Shown here one piece after another: positions 41,413 to 50,882 of a stretch of 64,000 bases of DNA. Every line of letters starts with the position of its first letter. Position 1 is the stretch's first letter. Where the stretch lies: NCBI GenBank assembly GCA_965116935.1, contig OZ220737.1:1178001-1242000 (forward strand). Reading direction: 5' to 3'. Both the position numbers and the translations under genes were made by a program. Source of the stretch: VXYL01 sp965116935. Lineage in GTDB: Bacteria > Pseudomonadota > Gammaproteobacteria > Pseudomonadales > Azotimanducaceae. Below the pieces are notes generated by a model. That model saw nothing but the letters and a program-made list of their open reading frames with translations, searched no databases and was not told where the DNA came from.

Positions 41413-41435
41413 GAAATGATATGTTGTAACATGTC
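41413..41435. promoter_or_regulatory. Zur-like operator
   Basis: A 23-bp imperfect palindrome that starts GAAATGATAT and ends GTAACATGTC. It matches the known gammaproteobacterial Zur consensus (GAAATGTTATA then TATAACATTTC) at about 19 of 22 fixed positions by my count. It stands immediately upstream of the small HxH/CxxC protein gene and the His-rich receptor, which fits zinc-dependent repression. It also shows that the real start of the small gene is downstream of the box. Confidence 0.7.
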
Positions 41436-41472
41436 GTCCGTGACATCGGCGGCTTCTCTCAATCGGCGAACC

Positions 41473-41763
41473 ATGACGGGCGTGGCAGCAAGACCAAGGC
41501 GGCAATGGCAGCGGTGGGTTTCCGTTGCCGCGTTGGTGCTGTGCGTTGGGTACTCGGTTGCCGACACGCATGTACACGTCGGTGAGGTCGAAGAAGACGG
41601 CTGTGCGGTCTGTGCGATCTTCGAACCGGGCCGCGTTGCGGAGGTCGCCCTGTTGGACGCGCGACCGTCCGCATGGCGCCGCTACAGCGAGCTGCTGGTC
41701 TCGGTCACCGTTTCTGCCCGCCCCTACGAGGTCCCCCACCCCCGCGCCCCACCCATCTCCTGA
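41473..41763 (+). CDS. Small secreted HxH...CxxC protein, metal-uptake cassette 1
   Basis: 96 residues from the ATG at 41473; frames that start earlier (41416 or 41431) fall inside the Zur-like box. A signal peptide or anchor (VSVAALVLCVGYSVAD) is followed by THVHVGEVEEDGCAVC, a compact HxH and CxxC cluster fit to bind a metal. The Arg/Pro-rich end is poorly structured. It lies 66 bases before a His-rich TonB receptor. A similarly built protein precedes the second such receptor at 55.3 kb. I infer a periplasmic metal-handling partner. Confidence 0.65.
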   Translation: MTGVAARPRRQWQRWVSVAALVLCVGYSVADTHVHVGEVEEDGCAVCAIFEPGRVAEVALLDARPSAWRRYSELLVSVTVSARPYEVPHPRAPPIS

Positions 41764-41829
41764 ACTGCGAAGCAATCGAGTGCACAGCCCTTCTGGGCGT
41801 TGCGCCTGTTCGTGTTTTTGGAGATGCAC

Positions 41830-44040
41830 ATGAATCGCATGCAACGACTTTCGCTGGCCGCAACGGCCTGCTTCGGCATGGCCGCGTCCGGCGCAGAGGG
41901 GCCCACGGAACAATCCGCGGAAATAGAGGAGGTCATCGTCACGGCGCACCCGCTCGGGGAAGGAGGACTCGCGCAGGCGAGCGATGTGCTTGCGGCCGAC
42001 GAGCTCGAACGCAAACTGGTGGACACCATCGGCGCCACCGTGGGCAACGAACCGGGCATCCACAACAGTGCCTATGGCGTGGGCGCGGGGCGCCCCGTCA
42101 TCCGCGGTCTCGGCGGGGCGCGCGTGCGCATCATGGAGGAACAGATCGACACGCTCGACGTCTCCGTCAGCAGCGGCGACCACGCGGTCACGGTGGACCC
42201 CTTCCTCGCCGAGCGCGTGGAAATCCTCAAGGGATCGGCGACCCTGCTGTACGGCTCCGGCGCCATCGGCGGCGTGGTCGATGTCCACACCGGACGCATT
42301 CCGAACGAAGTGCCGGATCGCATTCGCGGTGCCCTCGACGTGCGCGGCTCCGACAACGGCAACGGCAAGGGCGGCTCCCTCCGACTCGATGGCGGAAGCG
42401 GCAACGTCGCGTGGCACATCGACGCGTTCTCTCGCGAGTCCGACGACTACGACATCCCCGGCTTCGCCGAGTCTGCAGCGCTGCACGCTGCGGAAGGCCA
42501 CGACGACGAGGAAGGCCACGGGCACGAAGAAGAAGCCCACGACGATGACGAAGATCACCACGAAGAAGAAGACCACCACGACGAGGAAGGGCACGAGGAG
42601 GAGGAAGCCTTTGGAACCGTGCCCGGCAGCGCCTCCGAGACCCGCGGCGGCTCCGTGGGCTTTGCCTTCGTCGGCGATCGCGGCTTCGGCGGCATCTCCA
42701 TCAGCGGCCTCGATTCCGAGTACGGCATTCCCGGTCACAGCCATGCCCACCACGAGCATGACGAACACGACGAGGAAGGACACGACGAGGAAGGGCACCA
42801 CGACGACGAAGAGCACGCTCACGAGGAGCACGACGACCACGAAGACGAGGACCACCACGACGAAGAGAGCCCTCCGGTGGTCGTCCTTGAGCAAACACGC
42901 ATCGATCTGGAGGCTGGTCTCGCGGACCCGTTCGATGGCTTCGAGAGCCTGAGCCTTCGCCTCGGCATCAACGACTACGAACACGTGGAAAACGAAGCCG
43001 GCGAGGTGGGAACGGCTTTTTCGAACAGCGCCTGGGAGGGCCGCGCGGAACTGACGCACGGCACAGCCGGCGGCTGGCGCGGCGCGCTTGGCATCCAGCT
43101 CGGCAACCGCGAGTTCTCCGTGGCAGGCGAAGAAGCCTTCACGCCACCGGTTGACACGTCGTCGAGCGGCTTTTTCTGGGTCGGCGAGCGCTCCGTCGGC
43201 GAACTCGGTCTCGAAGCGGGCCTGCGCTACGACCGGGTCGAGCACAGCCCCGCAATCGGCCAGAGCCGCGACTTCGGCGGGCTTAGCGCCTCGATGGGCC
43301 TGATCCTGCCGCTTTCCACGCGCTGGAATGGCAGCCTGCTCGCCGACTACTCGTCCCGCGCGCCGGTGGGCGAGGAGCTTTTCTCGGACAGCCCACACCC
43401 AGGCACGGGCGTGTTCGAGGTCGGCGATCCTGACCTCGACAATGAGCAGGCGCGCAACCTGGCGGCCACCCTCACCGGGGGTGGCGACGGCTGGTCTCTG
43501 GTCGGGACGACCTACTACACGAGCTTCGCCGGCTTCATCTATCAGGCCGCCACGGGCGAAGAGAGGGAAGGCTTTGACGTGCGCCGCTACTCCCAAGCCG
43601 ACGCCACGTTCACTGGCTTCGAGGTGGAAGGCCGAGTCACCGTTGCCGAATGGGGCGTCGGGACGCTCGACGTGGGCGCCTTCTACGACTTGGTGTCGCC
43701 GGAAATCGACGTTTCCGGCAACGACAACCTGCCGCTCATGCCACCCTCCCGCGTCGGCGTCTCTCTAGAGTTCTCGGGCAACCGCCTGCGCGCCAACGTG
43801 GACTACATCCGGGCTTCCGAACAGGACGACGTGGCCGAGTTCGAACTGCCAACGGAGTCCTACGACGACCTCCGCGCCCGCATCGCCTGGCGCTTCCGCC
43901 CAGGCGAAAGCACCATCGACCTGTTCCTCGCCGGCCGCAACCTCACCGACGACGAACAGCGCCTGCACACCTCGGTCGTAAAGGACATGGTGCCGCAACC
44001 AGGCCGCACGATAGAAGCGGGACTGCGCATGCGCTTCTAA
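41830..44040 (+). CDS. ZnuD-type His/Asp/Glu-rich TonB receptor, cassette 1
   Basis: 736 residues from the ATG at 41830, which has GGAG six bases upstream. A signal peptide ends near MAASGAEG; the TonB box EEVIVTAHPL and plug (GRPVIRGLGGARVRIMEEQ; GSATLLYGSGAIGGVVDVHTG) follow. Two loops, about residues 224-260 and 308-346, are almost wholly His, Asp and Glu, as in zinc receptors of the ZnuD family. The barrel ends in the C-terminal Phe of GLRMRF. It imports zinc, or possibly another divalent metal, and is probably under Zur control from the box at 41413. Confidence 0.9.
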   Translation: MNRMQRLSLAATACFGMAASGAEGPTEQSAEIEEVIVTAHPLGEGGLAQASDVLAADELERKLVDTIGATVGNEPGIHNSAYGVGAGRPVIRGLGGARVRIMEEQIDTLDVSVSSGDHAVTVDPFLAERVEILKGSATLLYGSGAIGGVVDVHTGRIPNEVPDRIRGALDVRGSDNGNGKGGSLRLDGGSGNVAWHIDAFSRESDDYDIPGFAESAALHAAEGHDDEEGHGHEEEAHDDDEDHHEEEDHHDEEGHEEEEAFGTVPGSASETRGGSVGFAFVGDRGFGGISISGLDSEYGIPGHSHAHHEHDEHDEEGHDEEGHHDDEEHAHEEHDDHEDEDHHDEESPPVVVLEQTRIDLEAGLADPFDGFESLSLRLGINDYEHVENEAGEVGTAFSNSAWEGRAELTHGTAGGWRGALGIQLGNREFSVAGEEAFTPPVDTSSSGFFWVGERSVGELGLEAGLRYDRVEHSPAIGQSRDFGGLSASMGLILPLSTRWNGSLLADYSSRAPVGEELFSDSPHPGTGVFEVGDPDLDNEQARNLAATLTGGGDGWSLVGTTYYTSFAGFIYQAATGEEREGFDVRRYSQADATFTGFEVEGRVTVAEWGVGTLDVGAFYDLVSPEIDVSGNDNLPLMPPSRVGVSLEFSGNRLRANVDYIRASEQDDVAEFELPTESYDDLRARIAWRFRPGESTIDLFLAGRNLTDDEQRLHTSVVKDMVPQPGRTIEAGLRMRF

Positions 44041-44305
44041 AAGGTGATGGCACAGAAACGCCACGACAACCCCGACCGAGGCACTTGTGCGGGGCACCGC
44101 CCGGACTTGTCCCCGCCGTAACACTCGGACGCTCCACCGCTCGGTTCGCGAACCGGCGGTCGTAAGGTAGTACGTCATGCGGCTGCAAGGGGGCCGCGAT
44201 GGCGTAGTTCTCGGTCGCCGAGTGGGAACGGATCGAGCACGAGCTGGAGGCACAACCAGAGCGGGTCGTCGACCGCGTGCTGTATGTCGCGTGCTGGTTG
44301 GGCGA

Positions 44306-45613
44306 TCAGCGGGTCTGCGCCATGCGGGGAATGGGAGGCGTCCGATGGCGACCGCCTCTCTCGAACCACTTGTACATGCTGGGGATCGGACATCGATAGC
44401 GGTCGGAGTCGGAATCCTCTTCCTGAAGCAGCCCCGCGTGGATCATCTCATCGATGTAGCGCTCGCTGCTGGGCGCATGTCGGTGAGAGGACAGCGCCGT
44501 GTGCGCCGTCTCTTCGAGTTCCCGCCATGCGCAGCCGTCTTGCGCGTCGGCCTGCATGACGAGCTCCCGCGCAACATCGATGTAGCGGCCTCGAGCCACC
44601 TGCTTGGCGCGCTTGGCATAGTACGCGTCGCGGCTCCGCTCCACCGTCTCCCGCAGACGCTCGGCATCGAGCACCGACAGTTGCCGGGAATCCGCGTCGA
44701 GCATGCATTCGGCCACCGCTTCGAGTTGCGTGCGAAGGTGCTGCGGCCAGTTCGCACCCTCGCGCACCATCCACTCGTACAGCGTCGCGGCCTGATCGGC
44801 AGGGGCTTCGAGGCCGAGGTATTCGCGCAGCACCTCGCGCACGTACTGCCGGCTCTCGTCGGCGTCGAGGCCGGCCAAAGCGATCGCGTTGCGGGAGACC
44901 GTGCGCGTCAGGCCCGCCTCCCGATGCAGCACCACGCCGGTGTCGGCGAGTCCGGCGTACACCGGAATGATGGGCACGCCGCCTTCGCGGGCCCCTTCAT
45001 GCAGCGACCGCGGAATGGCATGGTGCGGGTTGCCCGCCTTCTCGAAGGTCTGCGCCTCGTCCACGAACAGAAGGACGGGCCGACCGCCGAGCTCCTCGCC
45101 GAACTCTTCGACGAGCACGTTCCACGGCACCGGGCCGTCCTCGGCGGCCTGCTCCAGGATCGACGGCGTGGTGCGCTCCGTGACGTGGCGGTATTCGCCG
45201 CTCGCTGCGACCATGGAAAATGCGCCGGCCTTCTCGTTGGCGTTCGCCGTTTTCGGGGCAAGCGGTCGGTCCAATGCATCGGCCAGAAGCCGGACGAACT
45301 CCCTGGGGTTCATGCGGTCCACTTCCATCCGCAACGGCACTGCCTGCTGGCCGTTGCCATGCCGCCGCATGCATTCCGCGACGAACGCGGACTTGCCGGC
45401 GCCGGGCGCACCGCCGATGACCGTGGTCAAGCTGCCGTAGTTTCGGTCCTTGGCGGCTTGGCTGATCCTGTCCGCGACGGCATCGAACAGGTCTTTGCGA
45501 CCGACGAAGACCGGCTCCACCCGGCGGTCTCCCAAGCGGATGTAGGCTTGCAGCCGCTCGCGCCACTCTCCATGCGAGAGCCCAGACGCGGGTTCCCAGG
45601 CGACCGTCTTCAT
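44306..45613 (-). CDS. AAA ATPase (STAND-like), unknown role
   Basis: 435 residues. Walker A GGAPGAGKS (67-75) and Walker B LLFVDEAQ (D185, E186) are clear; preceding residues PVFVGRKDLFDAVADRI are typical of the AAA_16/ORC-like ATPase family. The C-terminal half is helical with a probable winged helix (SERYIDEMIHAGLLQEEDSD). No fused effector is visible and no partner gene lies next to it. Members of this family often act in defence or replication control, but nothing here proves it. Confidence 0.7.
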   Translation of the reverse strand: MKTVAWEPASGLSHGEWRERLQAYIRLGDRRVEPVFVGRKDLFDAVADRISQAAKDRNYGSLTTVIGGAPGAGKSAFVAECMRRHGNGQQAVPLRMEVDRMNPREFVRLLADALDRPLAPKTANANEKAGAFSMVAASGEYRHVTERTTPSILEQAAEDGPVPWNVLVEEFGEELGGRPVLLFVDEAQTFEKAGNPHHAIPRSLHEGAREGGVPIIPVYAGLADTGVVLHREAGLTRTVSRNAIALAGLDADESRQYVREVLREYLGLEAPADQAATLYEWMVREGANWPQHLRTQLEAVAECMLDADSRQLSVLDAERLRETVERSRDAYYAKRAKQVARGRYIDVARELVMQADAQDGCAWRELEETAHTALSSHRHAPSSERYIDEMIHAGLLQEEDSDSDRYRCPIPSMYKWFERGGRHRTPPIPRMAQTR

Positions 45614-45886
45614 GGTGAGAGCAGTTTAGCACCCGACGAGTTGCGCACCGGTAAGCCCGTGCAGCCCTCTGCCTCTGCATCCACGCCCCCGTCCAGAAGC
45701 AGCGAAACGGCACGACCGCCCTCCTCGGAGGGGGCCGCCACGCCAAGAAAGCTCTAGGCAAGGGTGCGTCCCTGCCCGTGGCCGTCGAAGCCAGCACGGT
45801 GGCGGTTGACGACGATACCGTATTCGGTATCGTGCCCAAGGGTGCGCGCAGCCAAACTAGCCCGCGATGCGTTCGCCGCCTGGACG

Positions 45887-46063
45887 ATGGCCGAACGCGA
45901 GGACAAGGGCAAGTTGCCGCGGCCGAAGACCTACAGCGGCCAGTTCCTGCAACGCATCCCGAAGACGTTGCACATGAGACTAGCCCAGCGAGCAGCAACC
46001 GAGGGCGTCAGTCTGAACCAGCTCGCCGCAACATTCCTCGCGGAAGGGCTGGCGAACCGATAG
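45887..46063 (+). CDS. Orphan HicB-type antitoxin C-terminal domain
   Basis: 58 residues from the ATG at 45887. KTYSGQFLQRIPKTLHMRLA, then QRAATEGVSLNQLAATFLAE, is the Arc/MetJ-like DNA-binding tail of HicB antitoxins. The RNase-H-like N-terminal half of HicB is missing in this frame, and no HicA toxin is nearby. It may be a degraded antitoxin or a free-standing repressor. Confidence 0.5.
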   Translation: MAEREDKGKLPRPKTYSGQFLQRIPKTLHMRLAQRAATEGVSLNQLAATFLAEGLANR

Positions 46064-46073
46064 CGCGTGACAA

Positions 46074-46735
46074 GGCGAGCCTTCGGAGGGAAGGCATCCT
46101 GCCTTCCCTGCGCGCCCTTTGGTGCGTTGACCGCTACTTGCAATAGGAAAGCGCCTATCGGCGCTAGGGGCACGCCCTTCGGGGCGTTGGCAGAATGCCT
46201 TCCTCCGAAGGCCGTCTTGGTTCAAGCGTTGGCAACCTGCCGGGTTGGCACGGCCTCTGGACGGAGGGCGTCCCGCCCTCCAGGCGTGCCGAAGGCGCGC
46301 ACGCAGCGGAGCCGGACAAGGCCACCGCAACACGCGCCCCGGACAGCGCCAACAAAAGCGCCTGTCGGCGCTATGGAAGGCAGGATGCCTTCCCTCCGGA
46401 GGGCCGTCTTGGTTCAAGCATTGGCAACCTGCCGGGTCGGCACGGCCTCTGGTCGGAGGGCGTCCCGCCCTCCAGGCGTGCCGAAGGCACGCACGCAGCG
46501 GAGCCGGACAAGGCCACCGCAACACGCGCCCCGGACAGCGCCAACAAAGCGCCTGTCGGCGCTATGGAAGGCAGGATGCCTTCCCTCCGGAGGGCCGTCT
46601 TGGTTCAAGCATTGGCAACCTGCCAGGTCGGCACGGCCTCTGGACGGAGGGCGTCCCGCCCTCCAGGCGTGCCGAAGGCGCGCACGCAGCGGAGCCGGCC
46701 AAGGCCACCGCAACACTGCGTCCCAGACAACGCCA
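46074..46735. repeat. Tandem array of 191-192 bp units built from palindromic repeats
   Basis: After a lead-in copy (46074-46210), a block starting GGCCGTCTTGGTTCAAGC recurs at about 46211, 46403 and 46594, i.e. at 191-192 bp steps. Each unit contains the palindrome GGAGGGCGTCCCGCCCTCC and a second, GGAAGGCAGGATGCCTTCC. Because the step is not a multiple of three, the array creates long open frames in all three forward registers; none is a gene. Confidence 0.85.
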
Positions 46736-46767
46736 AAGCGCGAGCCTCGAACAGAAGGCGCCTCCTG

Positions 46768-47517
46768 TCACCCCCCGGCCGAACAGGTTGGGCAGGTTGG
46801 GTCCTTCGGCAGGCGGAGTTTGCGCCATTCCATGCGCAGAGCGTCTAGGTAGAGGACGTAGCCGGCCAGGGTTTCGCCGGCGTTGGTGACGAGTTTCATG
46901 GCTTCCATGGCTTGGATGCAGCCAATGATGCCAACCACTGGAGCGGCGACGCCGTTTTCGGCGCAGTTGAGCGCTTCGTCCGTGCCGTCGCGGTAAAGGC
47001 AGCGATAGCAGGGGGTGTTTTCGGCGCGGGCGTCGAAGACGGCGACCTGGCCTTCCATGCGGATGGCGGCGCCCGAGACCAAGGGCGTTCTTGCGGCGAC
47101 GCAGGCGTCGTTGATGGCGTAGCGGACGAGGAAGTTGTCGGTGGCGTCGAGCACCACGTCCACCTCGCTTGCCAATTGCCGGAGCTCGTCGCCTTCGAGC
47201 TTGCGCGCGATGGTGCGAACGTTGGTCTCGGGGTTCAGACGGGCGATGCGCTCGGCGGCGGATGCCACCTTGGGGCTGGCGATGGCGTCTTCGGTGTGGA
47301 CGATCTGGCGCTGAAGATTCGATGCGTCGACGACATCGTGGTCCACGAGAGTCAGGGAACCGAAGCCGCAGGCAGCGAGATAGAAGGCGACTGGGGAGCC
47401 GAGGCCGCCGAGGCCAATGATGGCTGCGCTGGCGCTCAGCATGGCTTCCTGACCGGCGACGTCGATCTCCGGCAGCATGATCTGGCGGCTGTAGCGCAGC
47501 AGTTCGTCGTCGTTCAT
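46768..47517 (-). CDS. moeB: MoeB/ThiF-family adenylyltransferase
   Basis: 249 residues. It adenylates the C-terminus of a sulfur-carrier protein (MoaD for molybdopterin; ThiS for the close relative ThiF). ATP-binding AIIGLGGLGSPVAFYLAACG is at about residues 32-51, DHDVVDASNLQRQ follows, and two CxxC pairs (CYRC; CPTC near the C-terminus) bind zinc. Its start overlaps the prmC stop by four bases. It ends the hemA-prfA-prmC-moeB operon. Confidence 0.92.
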   Translation of the reverse strand: MNDDELLRYSRQIMLPEIDVAGQEAMLSASAAIIGLGGLGSPVAFYLAACGFGSLTLVDHDVVDASNLQRQIVHTEDAIASPKVASAAERIARLNPETNVRTIARKLEGDELRQLASEVDVVLDATDNFLVRYAINDACVAARTPLVSGAAIRMEGQVAVFDARAENTPCYRCLYRDGTDEALNCAENGVAAPVVGIIGCIQAMEAMKLVTNAGETLAGYVLYLDALRMEWRKLRLPKDPTCPTCSAGG

Positions 47518-48356
47518 GGCGCGCGGCCACAGGTGACCCGGTCGTGTCCGGCGAGGTCCCGAACGCAGGCCACATCCTCGAACCGAGCGCTCTCGAACAA
47601 AGCCCTGACGGCGTTCGCCTGATCGAAGCCGTGTTCGAGCACGAGCCAGCCGCCCCGGTTCAAGTGCGCGGGGGCAGCATGGACGATGCGGGCGATGATG
47701 GCGAGCCCCCCCACCAAGGCATGGCGTGGCTCGAAGCGGAGATCGCCACCCGTCAGGTGCGGGTCGTCCGGCTCGATGTAAGGCGGATTGGTGACCACCG
47801 CGTCGAACTTCCCGGACACGCCGCAGAAGGCGTCTGCGATGCGGGTTTGCAAGTGGAGTCCGAGTGCTTCGGCGTTGCGACCGGCAACCTCGATGCAGTC
47901 CCGGTCGATGTCGGTGGCGAGCACCTGGGCGTTTGGACGTTCACTTTTGATGGCAAGGGCGATGCAGCCGGAGCCGGTGCCAAGATCGAGCACACTCGCA
48001 CTGTCGCCGATGCGCTCTAGAGCGGCTTCCACCAGCGTCTCGGTGTCTGGGCGTGGAATGAGGACGCGCGGGTCCACCGCAACCTCCAAGCCCCAGAACT
48101 CGCGCCGGCCGACAATGTATGCCACGGGCTCGCCCCGCATGCGCCGTTCCACCCAATCGGCAAGGCAACTGCAAGCTGCGGCCGGCACCGGTCTTTCCGG
48201 GAAGGCATGGAGGTGGGCACGGGTGATGCCCAAGGCGGTGGCGGTCAGCACATCGGCATCCACACGCGACAACCTGGCGCGGGCGAATGCCGTACACGCG
48301 CCCACGGTTCCGAGCGGACTCGGGTATTCCTCCAAGGCCGCCGCCACGACGGTCAC
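47514..48356 (-). CDS. prmC: PrmC, release-factor glutamine methyltransferase
   Basis: 280 residues. It methylates the Gln of the GGQ motif of release factors RF1 and RF2. The N-terminal helical domain is followed by the SAM fold: VLDLGTGSGCIALA (motif I) and VTNPPYIEPDDPHL near residue 187, whose NPPY grips the target Gln. It overlaps prfA and moeB by four bases each. Confidence 0.95.
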   Translation of the reverse strand: MTVVAAALEEYPSPLGTVGACTAFARARLSRVDADVLTATALGITRAHLHAFPERPVPAAACSCLADWVERRMRGEPVAYIVGRREFWGLEVAVDPRVLIPRPDTETLVEAALERIGDSASVLDLGTGSGCIALAIKSERPNAQVLATDIDRDCIEVAGRNAEALGLHLQTRIADAFCGVSGKFDAVVTNPPYIEPDDPHLTGGDLRFEPRHALVGGLAIIARIVHAAPAHLNRGGWLVLEHGFDQANAVRALFESARFEDVACVRDLAGHDRVTCGRAP

Positions 48357-49501
48357 GCCTCGCCCATCGCCCGCAAGGCGTCCGCCTGGCGTTCCTGCCG
48401 GAGCGGCAGGATCAGCTGGTCCAGTTCGCCCGACATGACGTCGGTCAGCGAATGCAGCGTCAAGTTGATGCGGTGGTCGGTAACCCGCCCCTGGGGGAAG
48501 TTGTAGGTTCGAATCTTCTCGGAACGGTCGCCGGAACCCACCTGCGTGCGGCGTTCGGCGGCCTGCTCCGACTTCTGCTTCTCTTGTGCCGCGTCGAGCA
48601 GTCGCGCCCGCAGGAGCTGCATGGCGCGGGCGCGGTTATTGAGTTGCGAGCGTTCGTCCTGACACTCCACCACGATCCCCGTGGGCAGGTGGGTGAGGCG
48701 CACGGCCGAATCGGTCTTGTTGACATGCTGACCGCCAGCGCCAGAGGCGCGGAACGTGTCCACGCGAAGCTCGTCGCGGGCGACTTCCACCTCGGTGACT
48801 TCATCGATGTCCGGCAGCACCGCCACGGTGCAGGCGGAGGTGTGGATGCGGCCCTTTGCCTCGGTTTCCGGCACCCGCTGCACCCGATGGATGCCGGATT
48901 CGTAGCGCAGGCTCCCGTACACCGCTTGGCCCTCAACGCCGAGAACCACTTCGCGAAAGCCGCCTTGCTCGCCGGCACTTTCGGAGAGGGGGCGCAGGCG
49001 CCAGCCACGGGCATCGGCATAGCGGGCGTACATGCGATAGAGGTCACCGGCAAAGAGCGCCGCCTCGTCGCCGCCGGTACCGGCGCGGATTTCGAGAAAG
49101 ACGTTGCTGTCGTCGCGTTCGTCCTTGGGAATCAGTAGCGTCTTCAGTTCGGCAGCCGTGGCGCGCATCTTGTCGCCAATCTCGGCCATGTCGTCGCGCG
49201 CGAGTTGGCGCAGTTCCTCGTCGGGTTCGTCGGCCAGGCTCTGCGCCTCGACAAGGTCCTCCTCCAGGCGACGATAGGCAGCGAAGGCTTGCACGACGGG
49301 CGTGCGCTCGGAGAACTCCCGCGACAGCGCCGCAAACCGTTGCCTGTCGTTGACCACCTCGGCCTCGCCCAGAAGATGAGCCAGCTCTTCCTGACGCTCG
49401 TCGAGTTCCTCGAGCTTGCGGCGCAGAGAGTCCGCAAGGGCCGGCGTCGTCTCACGCCCCCGCGTGGCGCGTGGCTCCAACGCTTTCGACGACGTCGCCA
49501 T
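48353..49501 (-). CDS. prfA: Peptide chain release factor 1
   Basis: 382 residues. It reads UAA and UAG stops and triggers peptide release. GGQ (SGAGGQHVNKTDSAVRLTH near residue 255) and the codon-reading tripeptide, here P-E-T in QRVPETEAKGRIHTSAC, are present. About 20 residues more than usual sit at the N-terminus (ALEPRATRGRETT), so a later start is possible. It begins nine bases after the hemA stop. Confidence 0.96.
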   Translation of the reverse strand: MATSSKALEPRATRGRETTPALADSLRRKLEELDERQEELAHLLGEAEVVNDRQRFAALSREFSERTPVVQAFAAYRRLEEDLVEAQSLADEPDEELRQLARDDMAEIGDKMRATAAELKTLLIPKDERDDSNVFLEIRAGTGGDEAALFAGDLYRMYARYADARGWRLRPLSESAGEQGGFREVVLGVEGQAVYGSLRYESGIHRVQRVPETEAKGRIHTSACTVAVLPDIDEVTEVEVARDELRVDTFRASGAGGQHVNKTDSAVRLTHLPTGIVVECQDERSQLNNRARAMQLLRARLLDAAQEKQKSEQAAERRTQVGSGDRSEKIRTYNFPQGRVTDHRINLTLHSLTDVMSGELDQLILPLRQERQADALRAMGEA

Positions 49502-49510
49502 GTCGCACCT

Positions 49511-50824
49511 TCAGGAAGAATAGTGCTCGCGCAGCCATGCAAGGACAGCCTCGTCCTCGTGCGCGCTTGCCTGGCGAATGGCCACCGTGGGCCGGTGCAG
49601 GAGCTTGTTGGTGAGGTCGGCGGCCAGCCGCTCCATGATCTGGTCGGGTTCCTGGCCGGCATCGAGCCGCCGCCTTGCCGCCGCGAGTGCCGCCTCGCGC
49701 AGTTCCTGTGCCTCGGCGCGGTATTGGCGCAGCACCGCTTGGCCGGCGCGCATGCGGCGCTCGCGGGCGTACTCCGCAGTGCCTTGCGCCACGAGTTGCT
49801 CCGCCTCGGCGGCGGCGCTTTCGCGACCCGCAAGGTTCTCGCCGATGATCTCGGTCAGGTCGTCGATGGAGTAGAGATAGACATCGGAAAGCTCTCCCAC
49901 TTCCGGCTCGATGTCTCGGGGCACGGCGATGTCCATCATGAACATCGGGCTGTGCCGCCGCCGCTTGACGGCGCGTTCCACCGTGCCCTTGCCAATCACC
50001 GGCAGAGGGCTCGCTGTGGAGCTCACGACGATGTCGAACTCGGCGAGCCGGTCGGCAACGCTGGTAAGAGGCATGGCATCGCCGCCCAATCGGGTTGCCA
50101 AGGCGGTCGCTCGCTCAAGCGTGCGATTGGCGACGCTGATGGCCGTGATGCCAGCCCGCTGCATGTGCTGCGCCACCAAGTCGATGGTCTCGCCGGCACC
50201 GATCAGGAGCGCGTGGGCGGAACCGAGGTCTGTGAAGATGCGCCGCGCCAGGGTGACGGCCGCATAGGCAACCGAGACCGGGTTGCGGCCGATTGCCGTC
50301 TCCGTGCGCACGCGCTTGGCAATGCGCAGGCTCGTTTCCACCATGAGGCCGAGTTCCGAACCCACGGTGCCCGTCTCGCGGGCGCTCTCGTAGGCGACCT
50401 TCACCTGGCCCATGATCTGCGGCTCGCCGAGCACTTGCGAGTCGAGGCCGGAGGCGACGCGCATCATGTGCCAAGCCGCTCGCTCGTCCCGATGCACATA
50501 GGCGACCTGCCGCAGCCGCTCGGGCTCGAGGCCGCTCGCCTCGGCCAGCCACCGCCCCACGAGAGGCAGTGGTGCGAGGGCGTGGCCGTTGGCCGTGGCC
50601 GAACCGTTGCTGGCCGAGACGGGAACCTCGGCGGCGGCGTCGCTGAGGACGCAGTAGATTTCAGTGCGGTTGCAGGTGGAGAGGATGACCGCTTCGGTGA
50701 CGTCCGGTGTCTTGTCTGAGAGCGCTTTCAGCGCAGCCGGCAGGTCCGACTCCGCAAACGCCACCCGTTCGCGCAGGTCGATTTGAGCGGTGCGATGATT
50801 CAGGCCAAACGCCAGAATGGGCAT
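49511..50824 (-). CDS. hemA: Glutamyl-tRNA reductase
   Basis: 437 residues. It makes glutamate-1-semialdehyde, the first step of tetrapyrrole synthesis by the C5 route. AFGLNHRTAQIDLRERVAF and the catalytic ILSTCNRTEIY are present, followed by the NADPH domain and a helical dimerisation tail. It opens the hemA-prfA-prmC-moeB operon and lies divergent from lolB, as in many gammaproteobacteria. Confidence 0.96.
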   Translation of the reverse strand: MPILAFGLNHRTAQIDLRERVAFAESDLPAALKALSDKTPDVTEAVILSTCNRTEIYCVLSDAAAEVPVSASNGSATANGHALAPLPLVGRWLAEASGLEPERLRQVAYVHRDERAAWHMMRVASGLDSQVLGEPQIMGQVKVAYESARETGTVGSELGLMVETSLRIAKRVRTETAIGRNPVSVAYAAVTLARRIFTDLGSAHALLIGAGETIDLVAQHMQRAGITAISVANRTLERATALATRLGGDAMPLTSVADRLAEFDIVVSSTASPLPVIGKGTVERAVKRRRHSPMFMMDIAVPRDIEPEVGELSDVYLYSIDDLTEIIGENLAGRESAAAEAEQLVAQGTAEYARERRMRAGQAVLRQYRAEAQELREAALAAARRRLDAGQEPDQIMERLAADLTNKLLHRPTVAIRQASAHEDEAVLAWLREHYSS

Positions 50825-50882
50825 GGCGACTCTAGTGGGAGCCGAACGGCTCGAATCCGACGTGGACCAACATCATAGCATT

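Noticed and set aside
44165..44400. Open plus-strand stretch reading SVAEWERIEHELEAQPERVV
   Set aside because: It lacks a usable start (a stop lies just before) and runs into the AAA ATPase gene on the other strand; possibly a relic, but not supportable.
46067..46889. Three overlapping plus-strand frames of more than 210 codons
   Set aside because: They translate the 191-192 bp array in each of three registers; the same peptide recurs in all, which a real gene would not do.
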